Source: Paracoccus shandongensis (lineage in GTDB: Bacteria; Pseudomonadota; Alphaproteobacteria; Rhodobacterales; Rhodobacteraceae). Taken from it: a stretch of DNA of 51,929 bases. Positions 8,639 to 17,428 of the stretch are shown here, in pieces. The stretch lies in assembly GCF_017315735.1 (NCBI RefSeq), contig NZ_JAFLRK010000023.1, positions 1-51,929 on the forward strand, written 5' to 3'. Each line of letters starts with the position of its first letter. Positions within the stretch are counted from its first letter, which is position 1. The notes below the pieces were generated by a model, which worked only from the letters and a program-made list of their open reading frames with translations, was not told the origin of the DNA and ran no database searches. The position numbers and the translations under genes were made by a program.

Positions 8639-9904
8639 TCAGCCGGCCGAGGCCGTTTCCTTCTTGGGATCCGAATGGATCAGCAGCGGCTTGGCCGCCG
8701 GGTTGTCCACCGCCTCCTCGTTCACCACGACCTCCTCGACGCTGTCCATGCCGGGCAGCTCGAACATGGTGTCCAGCAGGATGTCCTCCATGATCGACCG
8801 CAGCCCGCGCGCGCCGGTCTTGCGCTTGATGGCGCGCTTGGCGATGGCTTGCAGCGCGTCCTCGGTAAAGGTCAGCTGCACGCCTTCCAGGTCGAACAGG
8901 CGCTGGTATTGCTTGACCAGGGCGTTCTTGGGCTTGGTCAGGATGATGATCAGGGCTTCCTCGTCCAGGTCGGTGAGGGTCGCGATCACCGGCAGACGGC
9001 CCACGAATTCCGGGATCAGGCCGAATTTCAGCAGATCCTCGGGCTCCAGTTCCTTGAACATCTCGCCCACGCCGCGGTCGTCGTTGTCCTTGACCGAGGC
9101 GCCGAAGCCCATCGCCGTGCCCTTGTTGCGCTGCGCGATGATGCGTTCCAGGCCCGCAAAGGCGCCGCCGCAGATGAACAGGATGTTGGTGGTGTCCACC
9201 TGCAGGAACTCCTGCTGCGGATGCTTGCGCCCGCCCTGCGGGGGAACGGATGCGACCGTGCCTTCCATGATCTTCAGCAAGGCCTGCTGCACCCCCTCGC
9301 CCGACACGTCGCGGGTGATGGACGGGTTGTCGGACTTGCGGGTGATCTTGTCCACCTCGTCGATATAGACGATGCCGCGCTGCGCCCGTTCGACGTTGTA
9401 TTCCGACGCCTGCAACAGCTTGAGGATGATGTTCTCCACATCCTCGCCCACATAGCCCGCCTCGGTCAGGGTGGTGGCATCGGCCATGGTGAAGGGCACG
9501 TCGAGGATCCGCGCCAGCGTCTGCGCCAACAGGGTCTTGCCGCAGCCAGTCGGGCCGATCAGCAGGATGTTCGACTTGGCCAGTTCGATGTCGCCCTTGG
9601 TGCCGTGGTTCAGCCGCTTGTAGTGGTTGTGGACGGCCACCGACAGGACGCGCTTGGCATGTTCCTGGCCGATCACGTAATCGTCCAGCACCGCGCAGAT
9701 TTCCTTGGGCGTCGGCACCCCGTCGCCCGATTTCAGCCCCGAGGACTTGGTTTCCTCGCGGATGATGTCCATGCACAACTCGACGCATTCATCGCAGATG
9801 AATACGGTCGGGCCCGCGATCAGCTTGCGCACCTCATGCTGGCTCTTGCCGCAAAAGCTGCAATAGAGCGTGTTCTTGCTGTCACTGCCGGACTGGTTCG
9901 CCAT
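8639..9904 (-). CDS. clpX: ATP-dependent Clp protease ATP-binding subunit ClpX
   Basis: Hexameric AAA+ unfoldase that recognises tagged or regulatory substrates and feeds them to ClpP. The 421-residue protein has the N-terminal zinc-binding domain (Cys15, Cys18, Cys37, Cys40), Walker A GPTGCGKT, Walker B VYIDEVDK, the GYVGEDVE pore loop and the IGF-type ClpP contact, here as [13 protein letters not shown] region. The start at 9904 has GGAACG about 7 bp upstream; an in-frame ATG at 9952 is less conserved. clpP lies 153 bp upstream on the same strand. In Rhodobacteraceae ClpXP handles cell-cycle and stress regulators (family knowledge). Confidence 0.98.
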   Translation of the reverse strand: MANQSGSDSKNTLYCSFCGKSQHEVRKLIAGPTVFICDECVELCMDIIREETKSSGLKSGDGVPTPKEICAVLDDYVIGQEHAKRVLSVAVHNHYKRLNHGTKGDIELAKSNILLIGPTGCGKTLLAQTLARILDVPFTMADATTLTEAGYVGEDVENIILKLLQASEYNVERAQRGIVYIDEVDKITRKSDNPSITRDVSGEGVQQALLKIMEGTVASVPPQGGRKHPQQEFLQVDTTNILFICGGAFAGLERIIAQRNKGTAMGFGASVKDNDDRGVGEMFKELEPEDLLKFGLIPEFVGRLPVIATLTDLDEEALIIILTKPKNALVKQYQRLFDLEGVQLTFTEDALQAIAKRAIKRKTGARGLRSIMEDILLDTMFELPGMDSVEEVVVNEEAVDNPAAKPLLIHSDPKKETASAG

Positions 9905-9981
9905 CGTCCACGTTCCTTGATTGCCACAGGCCTTCCGGCCCGCAGGCGGCACCCGTCGTCCTGTGCCGCACCTGAATTGGT

Positions 9982-10004
9982 CCGTGGCGGACAGGCCGCC
10001 ACGG
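9982..10004 (-). other. Perfect hairpin in the clpP-clpX spacer
   Basis: CCGTGGCGG and its exact complement form a 9-bp stem with a 5-nt loop (arms 9982-9990 and 9996-10004). No U-run follows on either strand, so it is unlikely to be a simple terminator. It could be an attenuator, an RNA-processing or stability element between clpP and clpX, or a DNA operator. A second short palindrome, GGCCTTCCGGCC, lies at 9929-9940 close to the clpX ribosome site. Confidence 0.5.
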
Positions 10005-10057
10005 GGTATGCCCTTTATGTTAGGGTTGACGCGCGCCCGTCACAATCCCCAACAAGT

Positions 10058-10690
10058 CTATTTCTTCTCGGGTTCCGCCTTGCCGCGCGGCGCGACCACT
10101 TCGTCGATCAAACCCCAGTCCTTTGCCTCCTCGGGCGACATGAAGCGGTCACGCTCCAGCGCCTCCTCGACCTCGGGCAGGTCGCGGCCGGTGTGCTTGA
10201 CATAGATCTCGTTCAGGCGGCGCTTCAGCTTTTCCGTTTCGCGCGCATGGATCAGGATGTCGGTGGCCTGCCCCTGGAACCCGCCCGAGGGCTGGTGGAC
10301 CATCACCCGGCTGTTGGGCAGCGAATAGCGCAGCCCCGGTTCCCCCGCCGCCAAGAGCAGCGAGCCCATGGACGCCGCCTGCCCCACCACCAGGGTGGAC
10401 ACGCGCGGACGGATATACTGCATCGTGTCATAGATCGACAGGCCCGAGGTCACGACGCCGCCGGGGCTGTTGATATACATGCTGATGTCCTTGTTCGGAT
10501 TTTCCGCTTCCAGAAACAGCAGTTGCGCGCAGATCAGCGTGGACATGCCGTCATGGACGGGCCCCGAGACGAAGATGATCCGTTCCTTGAGCAGGCGCGA
10601 GAAGATGTCATAGGCCCGTTCCCCGCGCGAGGTCTGTTCGACCACCATGGGAACGAGGGTGTTCATGTAGAATTCTGCCGGATCGCTCAT
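10058..10690 (-). CDS. clpP: ATP-dependent Clp protease proteolytic subunit
   Basis: Serine peptidase forming the double-heptamer chamber that degrades proteins delivered by ClpX or ClpA. The 210-residue protein has the catalytic triad Ser107 ([14 protein letters not shown]), His132 ([10 protein letters not shown]) and Asp181 ([11 protein letters not shown]). The start at 10690 begins [10 protein letters not shown], the normal short propeptide; upstream in-frame starts give no conserved sequence. It is divergent from pth with a 152-bp spacer and is followed on the same strand by clpX. Confidence 0.98.
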   Translation of the reverse strand: MSDPAEFYMNTLVPMVVEQTSRGERAYDIFSRLLKERIIFVSGPVHDGMSTLICAQLLFLEAENPNKDISMYINSPGGVVTSGLSIYDTMQYIRPRVSTLVVGQAASMGSLLLAAGEPGLRYSLPNSRVMVHQPSGGFQGQATDILIHARETEKLKRRLNEIYVKHTGRDLPEVEEALERDRFMSPEEAKDWGLIDEVVAPRGKAEPEKK

Positions 10691-10771
10691 CGTCTGTCCT
10701 TGCCTTGTGTCCCTGTTCCCGCGATTCGTCAGGGCGCTGATCCCATCGTTAGCCGCGAAAGGTTGACAGAG

Positions 10772-10800
10772 TCTTAGTAACGGGCAAGGTCCGCCGCAAG
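10772..10800 (-). promoter_or_regulatory. Candidate clpP promoter
   Basis: On the minus strand TTGCGG and TAAGAC are separated by 17 bp, about 85 bp upstream of the clpP start. Both hexamers are partial matches to sigma-70. I saw no convincing CTTGAA/CCCAT sigma-32 pair, although clpP is heat-induced in many bacteria. Confidence 0.3.
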
Positions 10801-10842
10801 GCATGGAACGAACTTCGCCCGCATGGGCCACAGGAGACACGC

Positions 10843-11535
10843 GTGAAGCTGATCGTCGGTCTGGGTAATCCGGGCGCCAAATACGCGGCCAACCGCCACA
10901 ACATCGGCTTCATGGCCGTGGACCGGATCGCCGCAGACCATGGCTTTTCGCCGTGGAAGGCGCGCTTCCAGGGGCTTGTCGCGGAAGGCCGGCTTGGGTC
11001 CGAACGCGCCACCCTGCTGAAACCGCAGACCTTCATGAACCTGTCGGGCCAATCCGTGGGCGAGGCGATGCGCTATCTGAAGCTGACCCCTGCGGATGTG
11101 ATCGTGCTGCATGACGAACTGGACCTTGCCCCGGGCAAGTGCCGCGTCAAGCAGGGCGGCGGGCACGCGGGCCATAACGGGCTGCGGTCGATCCACCAGC
11201 ATATCGGCGCGGACTATGGCCGCGTCCGGCTGGGCATCGGCCATCCCGGCCACAAGGACCGGGTCGCCGGCTATGTGCTGTCGGATTTCGCCAAGGCGGA
11301 CGGGGACTGGCTGGACGACCTGCTGCGCGGCATCTCGGACGGGGCCGAGGCGCTGGCTGGGGGCGATGGGGCGCGTTTCCAGAACGCCGTGGCCGCGCGG
11401 ATGCAGCCTGCGCGGAACAGCGGCGCCCGGCCTGCGGCGGAAAAGCCTGCGCCGACGGCTGCCCCGGCCCCGGCCGAGCCTGCCAGCCTGACCGACAAGC
11501 TGCGGCAGTTGACGGAACGCTTTCGCCAGCCGTGA
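10843..11535 (+). CDS. pth: Peptidyl-tRNA hydrolase
   Basis: Cleaves peptidyl-tRNA released by stalled ribosomes so that the tRNA is recycled. The 230-residue protein has [18 protein letters not shown] with catalytic His19, plus [23 protein letters not shown] and [12 protein letters not shown] motifs. The GTG start at 10843 has AGGAG 6-7 bp upstream. Compared with the usual 190-195 residues it has an extra Ala/Pro-rich C-terminal tail of about 35 residues ending in a charged helix. The gene is divergent from clpP. Confidence 0.97.
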   Translation: MKLIVGLGNPGAKYAANRHNIGFMAVDRIAADHGFSPWKARFQGLVAEGRLGSERATLLKPQTFMNLSGQSVGEAMRYLKLTPADVIVLHDELDLAPGKCRVKQGGGHAGHNGLRSIHQHIGADYGRVRLGIGHPGHKDRVAGYVLSDFAKADGDWLDDLLRGISDGAEALAGGDGARFQNAVAARMQPARNSGARPAAEKPAPTAAPAPAEPASLTDKLRQLTERFRQP

Positions 11536-11592
11536 CCGGGGGGCTTGGCGCGCCCGCCGCATGGCTGTAGCCTCGGGACAGGAGGACGCGCC

Positions 11593-11967
11593 ATGGATCC
11601 GTCGCTGAACGTTCTGGGAACCCGGCTCGAGCCCTGCTCGATGAAGCCGCTGACGGGGTTTTACCGCAACGGCTGCTGCGACACCGGACAGGGCGACGTG
11701 GGCAGTCACACCGTTTGCGTGGTGGTGGACGCCGAGTTCCTGGCGCTGTCGAAATACCTGGGCAACGACCTGTCCACGCCGCGTCCCGAGTTCCGATTTG
11801 ACGGGTTGAAGCCCGGGGACCGCTGGTGCCTTTGCGCCGCGCGGTTCCTGCAGGCGGCGCAGGAATTCGCCGCGCCCAAGGTGGTGCTGGAATCGACCCA
11901 TGCCCGCGCGCTGGACATCATTCCGCTGGAACTGCTGAGGGCCCATGCGGTCGATGCGCAGGGCTGA
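11593..11967 (+). CDS. DUF2237 family protein
   Basis: Function unknown. The 124-residue protein is a complete DUF2237 domain: NVLGTRLEPCSMKPLTGFYR near the start, the CCDTGQGDVGSHTVC cysteine-rich segment, and LKPGDRWCLCAARFLQA. The conserved cysteines suggest metal or redox chemistry, but this is inference. GGAGG lies 7 bp before the start at 11593, which decides against the in-frame start at 11545. Its 3' end overlaps the next gene by 23 bp. Confidence 0.92.
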   Translation: MDPSLNVLGTRLEPCSMKPLTGFYRNGCCDTGQGDVGSHTVCVVVDAEFLALSKYLGNDLSTPRPEFRFDGLKPGDRWCLCAARFLQAAQEFAAPKVVLESTHARALDIIPLELLRAHAVDAQG

Positions 11968-12553
11968 TCTTTTCGCAGCCTTTCTTTGCCTGCTGCCCGC
12001 GGCGGGCCTTGCCCAGAGCCTGTCCGACGGCACCGCCATCCGTGCCGACGACGCGCGCAGGCTGGCCGAATATCACGCCGCTGCGGGCGAGGCGCTGCTG
12101 GACGCCTTTTCCGGGGGCAGTCAGGCCGATCTGGCGGTCCTGGCCGATGTCCTGCGCGGCGATCCGCTGCCGTCTGACCAGGCCAGGGCAGTGATGTCCG
12201 GCGACTGGTCCTGCCGCACCATCAAGATGGGGCGCCTGCTGCCGATCACTGTCTATCAGCCCTTCCGCTGCCGGATCGGCGCGGATGGCAGCCTGGAAAA
12301 GCTGACGGGTTCGCAGCGGACCAAGGGGCAAGTCCATCGGGACGGGGACCGGCTGGTCTATCTGGGAACCGGCTTCATCGCAGGCGACACGCCGCCCGCC
12401 TATGCCGACCTGCCGCCTTCCCCTGACGCCTCGGGCCCGCAACGGGTGCCCGAGATCGGCGTGGTCGAGATGATCGACGAAAACAGGGGCCGGGTAATGT
12501 TCCCCGACCCCTATCTGGAATCCCGCTTCAACATCCTGGCCCTAGGCCGTTGA
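11945..12553 (+). CDS. DUF4893 domain-containing secreted protein
   Basis: Function unknown. The 202-residue protein has a signal peptide (about residues 1-23, cut after GLAQ). The DUF4893-type core contains GDWSCRTIKMGRLLPITVYQ, PFRCRIGADGSLEKLTGSQR and a LGTGFIAGD stretch. Two conserved cysteines (GDWSC and PFRC) could form a disulfide in the periplasm. The start at 11945 lies inside the DUF2237 gene (23-bp overlap, AGGG just upstream). It converges on trpB, with only 6 bp between the two stops. Confidence 0.85.
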   Translation: MRSMRRADLFAAFLCLLPAAGLAQSLSDGTAIRADDARRLAEYHAAAGEALLDAFSGGSQADLAVLADVLRGDPLPSDQARAVMSGDWSCRTIKMGRLLPITVYQPFRCRIGADGSLEKLTGSQRTKGQVHRDGDRLVYLGTGFIAGDTPPAYADLPPSPDASGPQRVPEIGVVEMIDENRGRVMFPDPYLESRFNILALGR

Positions 12554-12559
12554 TGCCGT

Positions 12560-13786
12560 TCAGGTCTTGATGTCGAAGCCCAGGTGCTTGGCGACGGTGA
12601 AGATGTCCTTGTCGCCGCGCCCGCACATGTTCATCACGATGATGTGGTCGCGCGGCAGGCCGGGGGCGATCTTCATCACATGGGCCAGGGCGTGGCTGGG
12701 TTCCAGCGCCGGGATGATGCCTTCCTGTTCGCAGCACAGCTGGAAGGCCGCCAGGGCCTCGGCGTCGGTGATGCTGACATATTCGGCGCGGCCGGTGTCG
12801 TGCAGCCAGGCATGTTCGGGACCGATTCCCGGGTAATCCAGTCCCGCGCTGATCGAATGGCCTTCAAGGATCTGCCCCTCGTCGTCCTGCAGCAGATAGG
12901 TGCGGTTGCCGTGCAGCACACCCGCGCGGCCCCCGGAAAGGCTGGCGCAATGTTCCATCCGGTCGTCCACGCCCTTGCCGCCGGCCTCGACCCCGATGAT
13001 GCGGACCTCGGGGTCGTCCAGGAAGGGATGGAACAAGCCCATGGCGTTCGATCCGCCGCCGATGGCCGCGACGATGGTGTCGGGCAGACGCCCTTCGCGC
13101 GGGAGGATCTGTTCCTTGACCTCTTTCCCGATGATCGACTGGAAATCGCGCACCATGGCCGGATAGGGGTGCGGGCCCGCCACCGTGCCGATGCAGTAAA
13201 AGGTGTCGCGCACGTTCGTCACCCAATCGCGCAGCGCGTCGTTCATCGCGTCCTTCAGCGTGCCCCGGCCCGACGTGACCGGCACCACCTCGGCCCCCAG
13301 CAGGCGCATCCGGAAGACGTTGGGCGCCTGGCGTTCCACGTCATGCGCGCCCATATAGACGATGCATTTCAGGCCAAAGCGCGCGCAGACGGTGGCGGTC
13401 GCCACGCCGTGCTGGCCCGCGCCGGTTTCGGCGATGATCCGGGTCTTGCCCATGCGGCGGGCCAGCAGGATCTGGCCCAGCACGTTGTTGACCTTGTGCG
13501 CGCCGGTGTGGTTCAGCTCGTCCCGCTTCATGTAGATCTTGGCGCCGCCCGCGTATTCCGTCAGGCGTTCCGCGAAATAGAGCGGCGAGGGACGGCCGAT
13601 GTAATGCGTCCACAGGTCGTTCATTTCCGCCCAGAAGGCGGGGTCGGTCTTGGCGCGTTCGTATTCGGCCTCAAGATCCAGAACCAGCGGCATCAGCGTC
13701 TCGCTGACGAAGCGGCCGCCATAGATGCCGAAGCGGCCCTGTTCGTCGGGGCCGGTCTTGTAGCTGTTCACCAGATCATCTGCCAT
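12560..13786 (-). CDS. trpB: Tryptophan synthase beta subunit
   Basis: PLP enzyme that condenses indole with serine to give tryptophan, taking indole from TrpA through a tunnel. The 408-residue protein has the PLP lysine Lys98 in [11 protein letters not shown], the [11 protein letters not shown] signature and the phosphate-binding loop GGGSNAMG. trpA is not in this window. trpF lies 69 bp upstream on the same strand, followed further upstream by lapA, ihfB and rpsA, the order usual in Rhodobacteraceae. trpC is elsewhere in the window, so the trp genes are dispersed. Confidence 0.98.
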   Translation of the reverse strand: MADDLVNSYKTGPDEQGRFGIYGGRFVSETLMPLVLDLEAEYERAKTDPAFWAEMNDLWTHYIGRPSPLYFAERLTEYAGGAKIYMKRDELNHTGAHKVNNVLGQILLARRMGKTRIIAETGAGQHGVATATVCARFGLKCIVYMGAHDVERQAPNVFRMRLLGAEVVPVTSGRGTLKDAMNDALRDWVTNVRDTFYCIGTVAGPHPYPAMVRDFQSIIGKEVKEQILPREGRLPDTIVAAIGGGSNAMGLFHPFLDDPEVRIIGVEAGGKGVDDRMEHCASLSGGRAGVLHGNRTYLLQDDEGQILEGHSISAGLDYPGIGPEHAWLHDTGRAEYVSITDAEALAAFQLCCEQEGIIPALEPSHALAHVMKIAPGLPRDHIIVMNMCGRGDKDIFTVAKHLGFDIKT

Positions 13787-13855
13787 CGGACGCGCCTTCG
13801 TTATGATGCAAGCAAGCCGTCATACCGCCGATGGGGTGGGACGGAAAGACCCCGG

Positions 13856-14488
13856 TCAGCCCGCCGCCGCGACAAAGGCGCGGATCAGGGCCTCGTCCTT
13901 CACGCCGGGCTCGATCTCGACGCCCGAGGAGACATCGACGGCGGGCGCGCCGGTCAGGCGGATCGCCTCGGCCACGTTCTGCGCGGTCAGGCCGCCCGCC
14001 AGCATCCAGGGACGCAGCCACTTGCGCCCGACCAGCAGGCGCCAGTCGAAGGCCAGCCCGTTGCCGCCAGGCAGGTCGGCCCCCCTGGGCGGCTTGGCAT
14101 CGACCAGCAGCATGTCGGCCACCAACCCGTAATCGGTCAGCGCGGGCAGGTCGTCAGGATCCGAAAGCCCCACGGATTTCATCACCGGCAGGCCGGTCAG
14201 CGCCTTGACGGCGGCGACCCGGTCCGGGCTTTCCGACCCATGAAGCTGGATGATGTCCAAGGGAACGCGCGCCAGAGTGTCGGACAGGGTGGCATCGTCG
14301 GGATCGACGAACAGCCCGACGCAGGCCACGCCGACCGGGACATGGGCCGCCAGGTCGGCGGCCTCGTCGATGGATACGGCGCGGGGGGATTTGGGGAAGA
14401 AGACAAGGCCCACATAGCGCGCCCCGGCCTCGGCTGCGGCGGCGATGTGGTCGGGGCGGCGCAGCCCGCAGATCTTGACCTGGGCCAT
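13856..14488 (-). CDS. trpF: Phosphoribosylanthranilate isomerase
   Basis: Converts phosphoribosylanthranilate to CdRP by an Amadori rearrangement, step three of tryptophan synthesis. The 210-residue (beta/alpha)8 barrel begins AQVKICG with catalytic Cys7; the general acid aspartate is in MLLVDAKPP, and the phosphate-binding loops include LAGGLTAQNV and DVSSGVE. It is free-standing rather than fused to TrpC. lapA ends 3 bp upstream, so the two are probably cotranscribed. Confidence 0.97.
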   Translation of the reverse strand: MAQVKICGLRRPDHIAAAAEAGARYVGLVFFPKSPRAVSIDEAADLAAHVPVGVACVGLFVDPDDATLSDTLARVPLDIIQLHGSESPDRVAAVKALTGLPVMKSVGLSDPDDLPALTDYGLVADMLLVDAKPPRGADLPGGNGLAFDWRLLVGRKWLRPWMLAGGLTAQNVAEAIRLTGAPAVDVSSGVEIEPGVKDEALIRAFVAAAG

Positions 14489-14491
14489 CCT

Positions 14492-14905
14492 TCAGCGCGT
14501 GGCAGGCAGCGTCGTGCCGGGCGCGGCCGAGGCTGCGGGAACGGCGGGCGCTGTCGCCTTGGGACGGTCGAGGATCGCCAGAACCTCGTCCTTGGGGGCG
14601 GCGTGACGTTCGCGCAGGTGGCCCACTTCGCTCTCCAGCCGGGCGGCATGGAAGGCATGGGTGCGGGCTGCACTGCGGACAGACGATTCCCGCAGCCATT
14701 CCCAGACCAGCCCGGCCAGCATCCCGAGCGCGAAGGCCAGGAAGACGACCAGGAACAGCGGCAGATCCACCGACCAGCGCCCGCCCAGATACTGCCCGAA
14801 ATTCGCCGGGAAGGCGGACAGCGTCACGACGTCACGGTTGGCCAGCGCAACCGCGACCAAGATGATTGCCAGCAGCACGATGAAGAACAGGCGAAGAAAG
14901 CGCAT
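14492..14905 (-). CDS. LapA domain membrane protein (DUF1049)
   Basis: Small inner-membrane protein of the LapA family. In E. coli LapA works with LapB and FtsH to control LpxC and so lipopolysaccharide synthesis; whether this copy does so is inference. The 137 residues contain two membrane segments (about 4-23 and 48-70) flanking a short loop with NRDVVTLSAFP, then a helical charged stretch and an Ala/Pro-rich tail. It sits between ihfB and trpF. The ribosome site is GGA about 8 bp upstream. Confidence 0.88.
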   Translation of the reverse strand: MRFLRLFFIVLLAIILVAVALANRDVVTLSAFPANFGQYLGGRWSVDLPLFLVVFLAFALGMLAGLVWEWLRESSVRSAARTHAFHAARLESEVGHLRERHAAPKDEVLAILDRPKATAPAVPAASAAPGTTLPATR

Positions 14906-14965
14906 CGGTGGTCCTTGCTTGCGGCCGTCCGTCGCGGCCGTGATTCATGCAGGGGTTTAGCCCCC

Positions 14966-15250
14966 TCAGGCCTCTCCGTTCAACCGATCGCGCAGCAGTT
15001 TTCCGGTCTTGAAGAAGGGCACGTATTTCTGGTCCACGTCGACCGATTCCCCCGTACGGGGGTTGCGGCCGGTGCGCGCGTCGCGCTTCTTGACGGAAAA
15101 GGCGCCAAAGCCCCGCAGCTCGACCCGGTCGCCGCGGGCCATGGCGTCGATGATCTCCTCGAAGACGGTGTTCACGATCCTCTCGACGTCGCGCCGGAAC
15201 AGATGCGGGTTTTCGTCAGCGATAAGCTGGATCAGTTCGGAACGGATCAT
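14966..15250 (-). CDS. ihfB: Integration host factor subunit beta
   Basis: DNA-bending protein, partner of IhfA, that shapes nucleoprotein complexes in transcription, replication and recombination. The 94-residue protein begins [15 protein letters not shown] and contains the [14 protein letters not shown] region and the GRNPRTGE arm whose proline intercalates into DNA. A second ATG directly upstream (15253) is also possible; the chosen start has the better distance from GGGGG. It follows rpsA by about 210 bp, behind a strong terminator, so it has its own promoter. Confidence 0.95.
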   Translation of the reverse strand: MIRSELIQLIADENPHLFRRDVERIVNTVFEEIIDAMARGDRVELRGFGAFSVKKRDARTGRNPRTGESVDVDQKYVPFFKTGKLLRDRLNGEA

Positions 15251-15405
15251 CATCCCCCCAGATGGCGTGACGGCTGCATGAGGTCGTTCGCACAGCTTGC
15301 GACAAAAAGGCAACGCAGGAAAAGGTCCCGAGTTTCCATAGCGATGCCAGTTTTGGCCCCGCCGCGCAAGAGACCTGTCACCCCCCTGCCCGTTTGCGGG
15401 GCATG

Positions 15406-15438
15406 AAAAAGCCCGCCCCTGCAACCGCAGGGACGGGC
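15406..15438 (-). terminator. Rho-independent terminator after rpsA
   Basis: On the minus strand a 12-bp stem (15411-15422 with 15427-15438, one G-U pair) closes a 4-nt loop and is followed by TTTTT (plus 15406-15410). This lies 25 bp past the rpsA stop and is the clearest terminator in the window. Confidence 0.9.
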
Positions 15439-15462
15439 GATGTCAGGCGTCTGAAACCGCGA

Positions 15463-17142
15463 TCAGGCGTTGCGGTTCAGCGCGGCGCCCAGGATGTCGC
15501 CCAGCGACGCGCCCGAGTCGGACGAGCCATACTGGTCGATGGCTTCTTTCTCCTCGGCGATCTCGCGCGCCTTGATCGACAGGCCCAGACGGCGGGTCTT
15601 GGTGTCGATGTTGGTGACGCGGGCATCGACCTTGTCGCCGACGCCGAACCGCTCGGGGCGCTGGTCCTGGCGGTCGCGGGCCAGGTCCGAACGGCGGATG
15701 AACGACTTGACGCCGTTGTATTCCACCTCGATCCCGCCATCCTCGATGGCGGTCACTTCGACCGTCACGACCGAGCCACGCTTCACGCCGTCAACGGCTT
15801 CGGCCATGTGCTCGTTTTCCAGGGCCTTGATCGACAGGCTGATGCGTTCCTTTTCGACATCCACGTCCTGGACGACGGCTTTCACCACGTCGCCCTTGCG
15901 GAAGTCCTGGATCGCGTCCTCGCCGCGGGCATCCCACGAGATGTCCGACAGGTGGACCATGCCGTCGATATCGCCTTCCAGGCCGATGAACAGACCGAAC
16001 TCGGTGATGTTCTTGACCTCGCCCTCGATGACGGTGCCCGAGGGATGCGTTTCCGCAAAGACTTCCCACGGGTTGCGCTGCGTCTGCTTCAGACCCAGCG
16101 ACACGCGGCGCTTGGCTTCGTCGATCTCCAGCACCATCACGTCGACCTCTTGCGAGGTGGAGACGATCTTGCCCGGATGGACGTTCTTCTTGGTCCAGGA
16201 CATTTCGGACACGTGGACCAGACCCTCGACCCCGGCTTCCAGCTCGACGAAGGCGCCATAGTCGGTGATATTGGTCACGCGGCCCTGGTGGACCGAGCCG
16301 ATGGGGAACTTGTCGCCCACGGTGTCCCACGGATCGGACTGAAGCTGCTTCATGCCCAGGCTGATGCGGTGGCTGTCCTTGTTGATCTTGATGACCTGGA
16401 CCTTCAGGGTCTCGCCGATCGACAGGATTTCCGACGGGTGGTTGACGCGGCGCCAGGCCATGTCGGTGACGTGCAGCAGGCCGTCAACGCCGCCCAAGTC
16501 GACGAAGGCGCCGTATTCGGTGATGTTCTTGACGACACCATCGACGGTCTGGCCTTCGGTCAGGTTGGCGATGACCTCGGCGCGCTGTTCGGCGCGGCTT
16601 TCTTCCAGGATGGCGCGGCGCGACACGACGATGTTGCCCCGGCGGCGGTCCATTTTCAGGATCTGGAACGGCTGCTTCAGGCCCATCAGGGGGCCGGCGT
16701 CGCGCACGGGGCGCACATCGACTTGGCTACCGGGCAGGAAGGCCACGGCGCCGCCCAGATCGACGGTGAAGCCGCCCTTGACGCGGCCGAAGATGGCGCC
16801 TTCGACGCGCTCTTCATCGGCATAGGCTTTTTCCAGGCGGTCCCAGGCTTCCTCGCGGCGGGCCTTCTCGCGGCTGATCGAGGCTTCGCCGCGGGCGTTT
16901 TCCACGCGGTCCAGATAGACCTCAACCTCGTCGCCAACCTTGATGTTGGGCTCTTCGCCGGGATTTGCGAATTCCTTCAGATCGACGCGGCCTTCCATCT
17001 TGTAGCCGACGTCGATGATGGCCTGTCCCGCCTCGATGGCGATGACGCGGCCCTTGACGACCGAACCTTCGTCCGGGGTATCAATGTCGAAGCTTTCGTT
17101 CAGGAGGGCTTCGAATTCCTCCATGGTCGCTTTAGCGCACAT
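15463..17142 (-). CDS. rpsA: 30S ribosomal protein S1
   Basis: Ribosomal protein that binds mRNA leaders and helps to load them on the 30S subunit. The 559-residue protein consists of six S1 (OB-fold) repeats; GAFVDLGGVDGLLHVTDMAW and GAFVELEAGVEGLVHVSEMSW are the clearest cores. The start at 17142 (MCAKATMEEFEALL) has AAGGA upstream at 10 bp and matches family N-termini. An in-frame ATG at 17181 with GGCGGAG upstream would add a basic 13-residue extension and cannot be excluded. No cmk lies upstream. A strong promoter is seen at 17297-17325. Confidence 0.97.
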   Translation of the reverse strand: MCAKATMEEFEALLNESFDIDTPDEGSVVKGRVIAIEAGQAIIDVGYKMEGRVDLKEFANPGEEPNIKVGDEVEVYLDRVENARGEASISREKARREEAWDRLEKAYADEERVEGAIFGRVKGGFTVDLGGAVAFLPGSQVDVRPVRDAGPLMGLKQPFQILKMDRRRGNIVVSRRAILEESRAEQRAEVIANLTEGQTVDGVVKNITEYGAFVDLGGVDGLLHVTDMAWRRVNHPSEILSIGETLKVQVIKINKDSHRISLGMKQLQSDPWDTVGDKFPIGSVHQGRVTNITDYGAFVELEAGVEGLVHVSEMSWTKKNVHPGKIVSTSQEVDVMVLEIDEAKRRVSLGLKQTQRNPWEVFAETHPSGTVIEGEVKNITEFGLFIGLEGDIDGMVHLSDISWDARGEDAIQDFRKGDVVKAVVQDVDVEKERISLSIKALENEHMAEAVDGVKRGSVVTVEVTAIEDGGIEVEYNGVKSFIRRSDLARDRQDQRPERFGVGDKVDARVTNIDTKTRRLGLSIKAREIAEEKEAIDQYGSSDSGASLGDILGAALNRNA

Positions 17143-17296
17143 ATATGATCGGTTTCCTTTACGACGATTTTTACTGGCCATGCGGTTGGCTCCGCCGGTC
17201 TTTATGGCGTCCTTCGGCAACGACAAAGGGTCGCGGCATGACGCCCGACCCGTTCGGATGCGGTCTGTTCTGACCCTGTCGCCCAAAGACTGGCGG

Positions 17297-17325
17297 TATA
17301 TAGTCGCGTTTCGCCTGCAACTCAA
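17297..17325 (-). promoter_or_regulatory. Strong sigma-70 promoter of rpsA
   Basis: On the minus strand TTGAGT (plus 17320-17325) and TATATA (plus 17297-17302) are 17 bp apart. Transcription would begin near 17290, giving a leader of roughly 148 nt before the rpsA start. A long leader fits the autogenous control known for S1 in other bacteria. Confidence 0.6.
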
Positions 17326-17345
17326 CGCCAAAGTGACGAAGGGGC

Positions 17346-17371
17346 GCGATATGTCTGGCTGGAAATATCGC
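17346..17371. promoter_or_regulatory. Candidate ModE-type operator (Mo-box) upstream of modA
   Basis: A perfect inverted repeat, GCGATAT (17346-17352), 12 bp, ATATCGC (17365-17371), ends 57 bp before modA. ModE-type regulators bind inverted CGnTATAT-like halves upstream of mod operons and repress when molybdate is ample. The match to the known half-site has one or two changes, so the assignment rests on symmetry and position. Confidence 0.45.
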
Positions 17372-17428
17372 TTGCGGGATCGCGGGCCGGGGCGATAGGT
17401 TCACCGGGACATAACGCCCGAGGCCCCG

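Noticed and set aside
10763..10791. Perfect TTGACA ahead of pth as a promoter
   Set aside because: At 16-18 bp spacing the candidate -10 sequences (such as AAGGTC) do not resemble TATAAT. The promoter may be real with a different -10, but I cannot support it.
12584..15406. A very long open frame on the plus strand, antisense to trpB, trpF, lapA and ihfB
   Set aside because: High GC content suppresses stop codons in shadow frames. The minus-strand frames encode clear conserved proteins here, while the plus-strand product is low-complexity Arg/Ala/Gly without recognisable motifs.
17158..17226. A 22-codon upstream frame in the rpsA leader
   Set aside because: It has no clear ribosome site, overlaps the possible longer rpsA start out of frame and encodes no conserved peptide.
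17143..17428. A molybdenum-cofactor riboswitch or a small RNA between rpsA and modA
   Set aside because: I could not find the conserved helices of the Moco aptamer. The region is explained by the rpsA promoter and leader and by the modA operator candidate.
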